A stretch of DNA of 7,541 nt from CAWEHT01 sp963808455 (lineage in GTDB: Bacteria; Chloroflexota; Anaerolineae; CG2-30-64-16), in contig CAWEHT010000443.1 in NCBI GenBank assembly GCA_963808455.1, positions 1 through 7,541 of the forward strand, written 5' to 3'. The translations under genes and the position numbers were made by a program. This document shows positions 1-7,400 of this stretch, piece after piece. Within the stretch, counting starts at the first letter, position 1, and each line of letters starts with the position of its first letter. Below the pieces are notes generated by a model. That model worked only from the letters and a program-made list of their open reading frames with translations. It was not told where the DNA came from and did not search any database.

Positions 1-901
1 TAGACGATCCCGTCCGGTTCGTCGGCACGTTCTTGCGTCTCCACCGCCACGTGTAAGCGTGGGTCAAAGCGTTGGCCTTGCGCTTCGATAAGCTGGATAT
101 CTTCTAAAGCCAGTAATCCCAGGAAGCGCTCGCGCACCAGCGCCAGACCGCGAAGCCAGCCCTCCAGCGTGTCCAGGTCTTCGTCCTTGGTTTTGACGGG
201 CTGATCTTCCGTGCGAACAGGATATGGTAGCTCTGGTGGACCGAGCAATGCCGGGCGTAGGCGTTGCCTCACGCTCACGGGCCGGTCATTCACCCGTGCC
301 GCCGGGATGGCTGCCACGTTCGGATTGCGGCTGCGGGCCAGGAGCCCGCGGCCGCCTTCCAGGCCATGTCCAGGCCGTCCAATGCCAGGTAACAGATCCA
401 CGGCCAGGGGCTGCGGGCGCGCGGCCAGTTCGGCCAAACGAGCGGCCGACTGTGACGCGACTGCCTGGCTCACCGCCTCCCTCGCGTGACGTATCCTGCA
501 GGGTAGTCAAGGCCGAGGCTACCTGTTGATCCTTGGCCTCGCCCAAACTCGTTGCCTTGAACTGCGTGCGGCTAAGCTTGACCACTGCACTGTTCAAGGC
601 CTCGAACTGATCCAGTGCGCGTCCAATTGCTGCTGGCCCGTTTCCAGGCGCGCCGACACATCGGCCAACCGTTCGTCCAGGGCTTGCGTCCCGGCCGGAT
701 CGGTCAGGCGCGCGTCAAAACCGCCACCTGGTCGCTGTTGGATGCCACCTCGCCGGTCAATTGTTCGAGCAGCGTCTGCAGGTGGTCCGCCTGGACGCTC
801 AGGCGCAGCAGTTGCCCGCCGAGCCCGGCGTTGGCAGGGTCCGGAACCTCGTTTTCTGGTCCGGGCCGGTTCTGGTCGTCACTTGGGGAGTTCAGGCTCA
901 T
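1..901 (-). pseudogene. grpE: GrpE-like nucleotide exchange factor, multiply frameshifted, 3' end cut by window edge
   Basis: GrpE-family proteins release ADP from Hsp70/DnaK in the cytoplasm. The best signature is near the left edge: a helix containing LEGW and ERFLGLLALEDI, then GQRFDPRLHVAVE and a DEPDGIV stretch, matching the GrpE C-terminal beta domain (typical G-x-x-FDP-x-x-H-x-AV...PDG). The N-terminal half is predicted coiled coil (LLRLSVQADHLQTLLEQL, then LDERLADVSARLE). I start it at ATG 901, after a strong GAGGA ribosome site; it overlaps the end of the J-domain gene by 23 bases. Continuous homology needs frame changes near 717-720 (one T missing), 616-622 (one base missing), 476-483 (one G extra), 389-394 and 341-350; the last two are the least certain and bracket a DGLDMAW segment. 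About 300 codons lie in the window, longer than the roughly 200 of ordinary GrpE, with a poorly conserved insert before the C-terminal domain. Whether it is a true pseudogene or suffers from sequencing indels is open. Confidence 0.75.
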
Positions 902-1240
902 GGAAATCCTCATGCATAGCGATTTGGGCCAAGGCAAGTTCCAGGGCCAGACTCACCACATCTTCGCCATGCACACTGGTGTCATACTTGCCCCGGCGTC
1001 TCTTCGGCAACTCAGGCGGCGGCTGAAGTAAGAACAGGTCAATTTGGGCGCGGCCTTCAGGTGTTTTCACCTGTTCGTAAGCCGAGCGTATCTTCTGAAA
1101 TTGTTCCGGCTCGCGTCAGGCGGATGCTCACGCACCAGGCGGAAATAGGCACGCTTAATTTCGGCCTCATTGCTCCGCCGCTCTATGCCGAGTACGGCAT
1201 AGGGGTCTACCGGGGGTTTGTTCGTCGTTTGATCTGCCAC
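879..1240 (-). CDS. Small J-domain (DnaJ-like) protein, one frameshift
   Basis: J-domain proteins deliver clients to Hsp70 and stimulate its ATPase. Residues ~11-70 form the J domain: DPYAVLGIERRSNEAEIKRA (helices I-II), then YFRLVREHPPD carrying the Hsp70-contacting loop, then EPEQFQKIRSAYEQV (helix III) and a final TPEGRAQIDLF (typical DPEKRAxYD). The loop reads H-P-P-D rather than plain H-P-D. One base is missing near 1112-1116, directly after the loop, so as read the protein stops after ~50 residues; restoring the base gives ~121 residues. The C-terminal ~50 residues (PPPELPKRRR onward, ending in HEPELPK) are not a canonical DnaJ zinc or substrate domain. The start is GTG 1240, 12 bases after the stop of TPR copy 2, with AGGTG just upstream. 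It overlaps the GrpE-like gene by 23 bases. This is a specialised co-chaperone rather than the housekeeping DnaJ, judged by its length. Confidence 0.82.
907..911 (-). promoter_or_regulatory. Shine-Dalgarno site of the GrpE-like gene
   Basis: GAGGA on the minus strand, five bases before ATG 901. It lies inside the last codons of the J-domain gene, which points to coupled translation and decides the start over the earlier in-frame ATG at 937. Confidence 0.6.
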
Positions 1241-1252
1241 GCGGCACCTACT

Positions 1253-3500
1253 CTATTCTATGTATTCCGTCATTTCTTCCATGCTTGGCATGGGACTGTT
1301 GAGCATTTCCTCAAAGTCTTGGACCCGGCGCAACACGCCGGCATCATTGGCGGCGCGCGCCGCACGCAGGGCCTGGCGGAGCAGCTTGAACATCCGGCGA
1401 GGCTCCACCTCATCGTCAAGACCGCGGCAAACTTCCAGATATTCCAACGCGCCTCTGGACGGCGCTTCCTGGCGCAGGCGCTGTTCGTAAGTTCGCGCCA
1501 ATGTCATGGCATTGGCATCGAATGCCGTCTCCCGAATCTCGGCCATAACGCCAGCCATAGTGTCATCGGCTCCCGGCCGGCTTACGCGATCGACGGCCTC
1601 CGCGAAGAAGCGTTCGGCCCAGTCTATGCCCAAGCGACAATCCAGGACCATTTCGCCCTGCTTGATCCAGAAATCGGGCCGTAGATCGGTTCGAGCGCGG
1701 GCCTGGGCCAGCAGTCTCATCACCTCGTCTCCGCCGTCGGCGTGCAGCAGCTCGTGCAGCACACCGCCGACAACGTAGACCTTTTCAGGGGCGGACGCCA
1801 AAGCCGCCAGGAAGTGAGCGCGGGCTTCTTTCTTTTGCCCTGCCTTGACGGCCAAATTACCCAGCGACAGCAACAGATCGGGATCCCCAGGTACTTCCTG
1901 GAGACCCTGTCTCAATAGACGCATGCCGGTTTGCAATGTCCGAGGTCCAAGAAAAGTAAATTGGCGCGAGTCGTCGTCCGTATCGACCTCGGACTGTCTT
2001 ATGTAGGATTGGACCAGCTTCTCCCGAGCCGACGCATTTTCTGGGCTAAGCGCCAACACCCGGCGCCAGATTGGCAGAGGGTCCTTGTCCGGCGTCGCCT
2101 CGTACAGCAGGCCCAGGCGCATCAGCGCTTCTTCATGCTGCGGGTTCGACTCCAGGATGCCTTCTATTTCCTTCAAGGCCGCATCTTCGCGTTCCCCGGT
2201 CATCAGCGTATCGGCCAGCTTCAGACGTTGATCTACATCGTTGGGCGCATACTTGGCGGCGGCTCTCAGTGTTGACACCGCTTCGTCCCAAGCTTCGGCC
2301 TTCTGATAGCACTCGGCGGCATGATCCCAAATGGCCGCCACCTGACCATCGCTCAGGTAATCGGGGCCGTCGATTTTGCGCGGTCTGCGTTTTGCCATCT
2401 CCCGCCATGCCTCGGCTGCCTGCTTCCAGTGACCTAAGGCTTCTTCTGCCAGAGCCAGGTTCTGCGCCAGCCGCCCGCTGCCGTGCGACTCCTGCGCGAC
2501 ACGCCAGTGTTGCATGGCCGTGGCCCAGTGTCCGGCCTGCGCCGCATCGTAACCAATATGGTAGTGAGCCAGGGCGATCATCTCGGCGCGGGGATCCTGG
2601 CCATCGATTGACCGTCCCCCGGCAGCTGCGATCACGTCGTGCCAGCGACCCGACCGGGCTGGCTCCAGCATCTGAGCCTGCGAGGAAACAACCTGGTTGT
2701 GGTCGGCCCAGGGGGTAGTCAGGCCCGCCTGCCGGGCGCTCTGCCAGGCTTTGGCGGCGGCGTATAAGTCACCGGCGCGGAAGGCTGCTACACCCTGGTA
2801 ATAGCGCAGGATGCGGCTGAGGGGTTTGCGTCCGTTGTGCTCGGTCGCCTGCTGCAAGGCGTCTACCGGCGCGGACACGGGGTCATGGCGCATGGCAGCC
2901 AGAGCTTGCCACATTTCGGTGCCCTTACCCAACAAAGGCGTCGGAAGATCGCCCGATGGCGGCTCCGGACGGTCCCGCAGGATCCCTGCCACGACGTGCA
3001 GCGTATTGGCTTCGGCCGGTTTCAGACCGGCGGCGTCCCACGGCAGCCCGCTCGCCAGCCGCGCCAGCTGGCGCATATAGGCCAGCCAGGGTCGCGCCGG
3101 TTCGGCGACGAAGGCGGCGTCCAACTCGGGGATGGCTTCCGGCAGGCGATTGGACTGCCAGAGGGCCAGGGCACGGTAGAAATGTAGCTTGGCCAGGCGG
3201 GGCGTGTAGCGTAGCGCCTGATCCAGGTGGCGCAGCCGAGCTTCCACGTCATCGACGCTGGCCGCGACCCGAAAATGAGTTTCCGCCAGGATCTGGCGGG
3301 CCGCCTCAGCCGCGGCGCTCGATGACGGGGCAGGGACGCTCTCAGCCGCTTTCAGCACGCGTTCGGCCAGAGCCAGCGATTGGAGCGCGTCGCCCCGCCG
3401 CAAACAGCGCAGGGCTTCCTGGAGCTGGACCACCGGCCCGCGCGGGCACCGAGGTCGCAGCGGGTTTCTTTGGCAGCTTACCGTTGTACTTCTTACCCAC
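1253..3500 (-). CDS. Large TPR protein, copy 2 (downstream paralogue), one frameshift near the start
   Basis: Tetratricopeptide repeat (TPR) solenoid of ~748 residues once one base is corrected. It has no signal peptide or membrane segment visible, so it is probably a cytoplasmic scaffold or Hsp70-client adaptor. TPR-like helical pairs recur throughout, for example LAKLHFYRALALWQSNRLPE, LAEEALGHWKQAAEAWREMA, AAECYQKAEAWDEAVSTLR and EEALMRLGLLYEATPDKDP. No catalytic motif is visible. The best start is GTG 3500, which gives a basic N-terminus (GKKYNGKLPKK) matching copy 1 and lies 11 bases after GGAG (3512-3515). A C run of three instead of two (plus-strand GGG at 3444-3446) shifts the frame after ~18 codons. 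An in-frame ATG at 3517 reads through without correction but gives an unrelated, Arg-rich N-terminus. The protein ends EEMTEYIE with TAG at 1253. By eye it is about two thirds identical to copy 1 over its full length. The J-domain gene follows after 12 bases. Confidence 0.85.
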
Positions 3501-3586
3501 GAGTCGCGTCGCTCCATTCTACCCGCGGCACGCCGGACTGCCCGGTGACATGCCCATTCATAGTGGGGGCCGCTTCTTTGGCCAAT
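3501..3586 (-). repeat. Leader of TPR copy 2, homologous to the leader of copy 1
   Basis: This 86-base stretch between the end of copy 1 and GTG 3500 aligns with 5877-5965 upstream of copy 1. Shared blocks include AGAAGCG, GGCGTGCC and AATGGAGCG. The GGAG at 3512-3515 is the likely ribosome site, 11 bases before the start, as in copy 1. No clear sigma-70 promoter or hairpin is seen. Confidence 0.6.
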
Positions 3587-3605
3587 CTGCGCACGTGCCA
3601 ATACC

Positions 3606-5876
3606 TCAGTCGCCCTGCCCAAACATGCGCAGCATATCCCGCATGATTGGCAGAGGGTTGTTGAGCAGCTCCTGCAAGGCTTCGACCCGGCGCAACACAC
3701 CGGCGTCCTGCGCCGCGCGCGTACCCGCACAGCTTTGCGCACCAACTTCATGCCTTCCCGCGCGTCGGTTGTTTTGTCGTCAACAGCGTGTATGACGGCC
3801 AGATATTCCAGCGCGCCGCTTGAAGGCGCCTCCTCGCGCAGGCGTTGTTCGTAAATCTGTACCACTGCCTTGGCTTTCTCGTGGGATGCCGCCTCACAGA
3901 TCTGGAGCATGACGCCTGCCCTGGTGTCATCCACCCACGGCTTGCCCACCAGATCAACGGCCTCCGCGAAGAAGCGCTCGGCCCAATCTTCACCCAATCG
4001 ACAACCCAAGACCATCTTGCCCTGGTCAATCCAGAAATCGGGCTGCAGCCTCTCCTTCTGGCGGGCCTGAGGCAGCAGTCGCGTCACATCCTCCCCGGCG
4101 TCAACGTGCAATAGCTCGTGTAACACGCCAGCGATAATGTAGACATCTTGCGGAGCGGCTGCGAAAGCCTCCAGTAACCTGGCACGTGCTTCTTGCTTTT
4201 TCCCGGCTTTGCCGATGAGCCTACCGATCTCCACCAGCAGCCGGGGATGGCCGGGCACTTCTTGAAGTGCCTGTTCTAGCAAACGAATACCCGCTGTTTG
4301 GGTGCGCGGCCCAACGATGAGAAACCGGCGCGGACCGCTGTCCTGCTCGACTTGGGCTTGTTGCAGGTAGTTTTCGACCAGCTCCTCCCGTGCCGACGTA
4401 TTGTCAGGGTTGACCGCCAGCACGCGCCGCCAGATCGCCATAGAGTCCTTGCCCCAGGTCTTCTTGTACAGCGTTCCGAGGCGCATCAACGCTTCCTCGT
4501 GTTGTGGATTGGCCTCCACAATACGTTCCAGCTCGTTCGTGGCCGCTGCATCACGGTTTTCACTCACCAGAGCGTCAACCAGCTTCAGGCGCTGGTCAAC
4601 GCTTTCGGGCGCGTATTTGGCGGCGGTTTTAAGGGTCGTCAAGGCTTCGTCCGTAGACCCGGCCTGCCGATAGCACTCGGCGATGTGGTCCCAAATGGCC
4701 GCAACCTGGACGTCGCTCAGATAGTCAGGGTCGTCGGTCTTCCGCGGCCTGCGTTTCACCATCTGGCGCCAGGCCCTGGCCGCCTCCGTCCAGTTGCCTA
4801 GCGCTTCCTCCGCCAGGGCCAGATTCTGCGCCAGATGACTGCTGCTTTGCAACTTCTCCGCGGCGCGCCAGTGCTGCGCCGCCGTGGACCAGCGACCGGC
4901 CTGCGCGGCGTCGTAGCCCAGGTGGTAGTGCGCCAAACCGATTACCTCCGCGTAAGCCTCCTTCCCGGCGAGCGGCAGACCGTTGGCCACGGTGATGACG
5001 TCCTGCCAACGGCCCGCCATAGCCGGCTCCAGCATCTGCGCCTGCGAGAAAGCGATCTGGTTTTGGTCGGCCCAGGGGGTGGCCAATCCTGCCTGCCGGG
5101 CGCTCTGCCAAGCTTTGGCGGCGGCGTTGTAGTCACCGGCGCGCAAGGCCGCTACACCCTGATAGTAGCGCAGGATGCGGCTGATGGTTTTGCGCCCATT
5201 ATGTTCGGCCGCTTGCTGCAAGGCGTTCACCGGCACGGACGGCGGGGTCGTGGCGCATGGCAGCTAGAGCCTGCCACATTTCGGTGCCCTTTCCAAGCAG
5301 CGGCATCGGCGGATTTTTCAGTGATGGGTCCGCTGGCTGCTCAGTCCGGTCCCGCAGCACCCCATCGACCACACGCAATGTATGGACTTCGGCAGGCGTC
5401 AGACCGGCAACGTCCCACGGCTGTCCGCTCGCCAGCCGCGCCAGCTGGCGCAGATAGGTCAGCCAGGGTCGCGCCGGCTCGGCGGCAAAGGCGACGTCTA
5501 GCTCGGGGATGGCTTCCGGCAAGCGATCGGACTGCCAGAGGGCCAGGGCGCGGTAGAAATGCAACTTGGCCAGCTGCGGAGCGTAACGTAACGCCTGGTC
5601 CAGATGGCGCAGCCGAGCTTCGTGGTCGGTAACGCTGGCCGCGGCACGAAAATGAGTTTCCGCCAGGATCTGGCGGGCTGTCTCAGCCACAGCGCTGCTT
5701 GACGGATCATCGGCGCTCTCAGCCGCTTTCAGAGCGTCTGCGCTCAGGGACAACGCCCGAAGCAGTTCACTTCGCCGCAAATGGCGCAGGGCTTCCTGAA
5801 GCTGGTCCGCCGGCCCGCGCGGTGTCGAGTTCGATTCCAGTTTCTTTGACGGCTTACCATTATGTTTTCTGACCAC
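3606..5876 (-). CDS. Large TPR protein, copy 1 (upstream paralogue), two compensating frameshifts
   Basis: TPR solenoid protein of ~756 residues after correction, paralogous to copy 2. The N-terminal part (5876 to ~5245) reads VRKHNGKPSKK, then TPR-like LRHLDQALRYAPQLAKLHFY and ends GKGTEMWQALAAMRHDP. There an extra base (about 5236-5247, judged against the colinear copy 2 sequence) throws the frame, and reading resumes as VNALQQAAEHNGRK. Repeats continue (AECYRQAGSTDEALTTLK, EEALMRLGTLYKKTWGKDS) to a conserved GVLHELLH...DFWIDQG segment. Near 3711-3722 one base is missing; in the restored frame the tail reads AAQDAGVLRRVEALQELLNN and ends MFGQGD with TGA at 3606. The two indels cancel in length. 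GTG 5876 is chosen because it matches copy 2 and follows a conserved GGAG at 5888-5891. It is first in the TPR-TPR-J-GrpE run. No enzymatic motif is visible; the role is inferred only from family and neighbours. Confidence 0.85.
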
Positions 5877-5965
5877 GAATCAAAGCGCTCCATTTCAAGC
5901 CACAGGCACGCCGGGCCTATCAAGTGATACGCTGATCCACAGTGGTGGTCGCTTCTATCGCCAAC
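5877..5965 (-). repeat. Leader of TPR copy 1, homologous to the leader of copy 2
   Basis: These 89 bases align with 3501-3586 upstream of copy 2, so the duplication carried its 5' region along. The stretch should hold the start signals of the operon. GGAG at 5888-5891 is the only signal I can point to; a confident promoter is not visible. Confidence 0.55.
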
Positions 5966-6299
5966 CACAGTACCTGCTACCGCCAGTACGCGACGCAACG
6001 GCGGGCACTCTGGCCGTGTCGCGCCTCTTTGTTTTGCGCTCCACGGCGCGCTTCTTGAGCGTGGCCAACGCCTCGTTCCCGGCGAATTCCACCACAGACT
6101 CGGGTGCCCAAAGGAACATGGGATGGCCGTTTCTGCTTGGCCTAACCTGGATTACATGCTGACAATAAGCGTAGTTGGCTTCGGCGTCGGTAGGGCTGAT
6201 CCGCTTGCGACGTTTCCGGGTAGATGAGCTCCACGCGCCGCTGGTGACGGAGGCCGGAGAGCCGGTTGCACCATCGGTAGCGTCCGACGCATCGGCAGT
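5966..6299. other. Stretch with no recognised gene
   Basis: One minus-strand frame is open from 6437 to 5955 and contains a plausible-looking segment (HPMFLWAPESVVEFAGNEAL followed by a basic TLKKRAVERKTKRR). I do not recognise it, it has no good ribosome site, and its upstream part is Ser/Thr/Ala-rich in the way of out-of-frame GC-rich DNA. It may be the tail of a degraded gene or of the mobile element to its right. Confidence 0.35.
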
Positions 6300-6493
6300 G
6301 ATGGGCGCTGCAGGCGATACCCTGTCAACGTGCGATAGCGAAGCACCAGGGAGCCGTCCAAATCTCTCACTTGCATCAGGTCTGGCATCACATGTGCAGA
6401 GGGCTGGCGCAGATCGGAACGGTCCAGAATCAGCCACAGTTCCTCAGCCTGCGCTTGGCGCAGATTAGCCGACGCCCAGTCCGGTCCGCGAGG
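6300..6493 (-). mobile_element. Possible transposase fragment (IS4/DDE-like)
   Basis: In the frame open from 6493 to 6152 the segment LRQAQAEELWLILDRSDLRQ, followed by a VRDLDG...YRTL motif, resembles the D-G-S-D-L-R-K-P ... LDG ... GYRTLN region of IS4-type DDE transposases; here the usual G of DGSD is R. Past about 6300 the similarity fades. It has no start codon, no ends and no terminal inverted repeats that I could find, so it is a remnant at most. It lies exactly where the abiEii frame breaks off. The family call rests on recall of the motif alone. Confidence 0.38.
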
Positions 6494-6536
6494 CTATCCG
6501 CCGCAGCTCGCGCACCGAGATCAATGCTCCCTCCAT
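6465..6536 (-). pseudogene. abiEii: abiEii toxin remnant, N-terminal ~23 codons only
   Basis: AbiEii toxins are nucleotidyltransferases of the type IV AbiE toxin-antitoxin system. The short frame reads LISVRELRRIASRTGLGVG and then stops at TAA 6465. This matches the usual AbiEii opening (I-S-x-x-E-L-x-x-x-A...G-L), which normally continues with a VEKDYVL-type segment and some 200-300 further residues that are absent here. The start is ATG 6536, overlapping abiEi by 16 bases, or TTG 6524, overlapping its stop; such overlaps are standard for abiEi-abiEii pairs. The nucleotidyltransferase active-site motifs are lost, so no toxin can be made. The call depends mainly on position behind abiEi and a short match. 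Confidence 0.5.
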
Positions 6537-7341
6537 TCCAGCAGCTGCCTCTGAGGGATGTTGACGATGATCCGCCAGCGTGCCGACTTCTCGCCCCCGG
6601 CCGGGCCGCTCGGATCCAGCCGGTGGTAGTTGTGGTCGGCCGGCTGCTCCAGGCGTTCGAGCAGGTGCCGGTCACCGATCTCCAACAACTCCAGCCAGTA
6701 GCCCAGCCGGGCCGTGGCCGCGCGGTTGCCCAGGCGCAGGCTGTAGTCGGCCAGGCGCCCCAGATCGAGCTCCTCGGAGCCGAACCACAGGCCCTTCGCC
6801 GGTTCGATAGGTCCACCGGCATAGCGGGGCCGGTCGAAGCCGTCTACGATGGCTTTTTCCCGCTCGGCGATCTGCACGGCAGTATCGATGAGGCTGACGG
6901 CGGTAAAGCCGAAGAACTTGCGCGCCTCTTGAGCGTCACGAAGCGATAGGTGTGATTCTCGATCGTGACCTGTCGCTTGCGCCGGGTGGTGGCCAGCCAG
7001 ATCGGGCGCGGCAGACGCTCGCTGTAGCCGTAGTAGTTGAGCGCTGTGGCATAGGCCAGGTAATAGGGCTGGATCAGGGCCGCGGCTAGCACGTACTCGT
7101 GCTCGGCCCACTGGGCCTCCGGGCCGGCTTCGAGGGGCAGGATGCGGTACTTGCCGCGCTCCACACGCCGCAGCCAGCTCTTGATTGCCAGGCGTTGCAG
7201 CATGGGACGGGGGTCCCTGTCGTCCGAAAGCAAAGCTCGCGCATCCTCCACCGTAAAGATACGCACGCCGGCTGCAGCCAGCGTGCTGAGTAGATACGAC
7301 TCCCGTTCGCTCAGACTTCGTGATGGGATTGCCGTTGGCAT
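6521..7341 (-). pseudogene. abiEi: AbiEi-family antitoxin / transcriptional autorepressor, one frameshift
   Basis: AbiEi antitoxins neutralise AbiEii and repress their own operon through an N-terminal winged helix-turn-helix. Residues ~8-65 (SERESYLLSTLAAAGVRIFT ... LRRVERGKYRILPL) are that domain. Next come AEHEYVLAAALIQPYYLAYA, TALNYYGYSERLP and TYRFVTLK, all typical of the family. One base is missing near 6929-6931 (AA where AAA is expected). In the next frame the protein continues EARKFFGFTAVSLIDTAVQI, REKAIVDGFDRPRYAGG and AKGLWFG to the end LLEWREH with TGA at 6521. The corrected length is ~273 residues, full size for the family. ATG 7341 is chosen because AGGA lies eight bases upstream. 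As read the protein stops mid-domain, leaving the DNA-binding half and part of the C-terminal domain. It may be real decay, since its toxin partner is also broken, or a sequencing indel. Confidence 0.85.
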
Positions 7342-7400
7342 TTCTTAGTTCCTGTCACATACCATGCATCCATTGCATACAGTGTAACACAAACTAAGAA
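7342..7400. promoter_or_regulatory. Long imperfect inverted repeat, candidate AbiEi operator
   Basis: Two 27-base arms (7342-7368 and 7374-7400) flank a 5-base centre. The outer nine bases are perfect (TTCTTAGTT against AACTAAGAA), as are the inner five (ATGCA/TGCAT); in all about 20 of 27 positions pair. It abuts the abiEi ATG and contains its AGGA ribosome site (7350-7353). AbiEi proteins are known to bind inverted repeats in front of their own gene and repress it, so an operator is the natural reading. A transcript hairpin hiding the ribosome site is the alternative. Confidence 0.6.

Larger units (their letters stand above)
1253..5965 (-). repeat. Tandem gene duplication, two diverged ~2.35 kb units
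   Basis: Unit 1 (3606-5965) and unit 2 (1253-3586) are direct repeats made of leader plus complete TPR gene. The proteins are colinear with few gaps, and blocks such as RQILAETHFR, KLHFYRALALWQS and GKGTEMWQALAAMRHDP are identical. Divergence elsewhere (about one third of residues by eye) shows that this is an old duplication, not an assembly echo. Confidence 0.85.

Noticed and set aside
1061..1684. Plus-strand open frame of 207 codons
   Set aside because: It lies opposite TPR copy 2 and the J gene, whose minus-strand frames have clear family motifs; it is a shadow of GC-rich coding DNA.
2956..3795. Plus-strand open frame of 279 codons
   Set aside because: It is Pro/Arg/Ala-rich, has no recognisable domain and lies antisense to both TPR copies.
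4298..5632. Overlapping plus-strand frames of 167 and 265 codons
   Set aside because: They are antisense to conserved TPR repeats in copy 1, with no ribosome site or family motif.
1253..5965. Long direct repeats as a possible CRISPR array or assembly duplication
   Set aside because: The units are whole genes and differ at many third-position and amino-acid sites, so they are diverged paralogues.
5744..5998. Minus-strand 84-codon frame across the TPR copy 1 leader
   Set aside because: The corresponding stretch of copy 2 is also open, but substitutions between copies favour the GTG 5876 frame, so this is an overlapping shadow.
7359..7387. Possible promoter boxes TTACAC and TGGTAT, 17 bases apart, before abiEi
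   Set aside because: Each box matches the consensus at about half its positions, too weak to report as a promoter.
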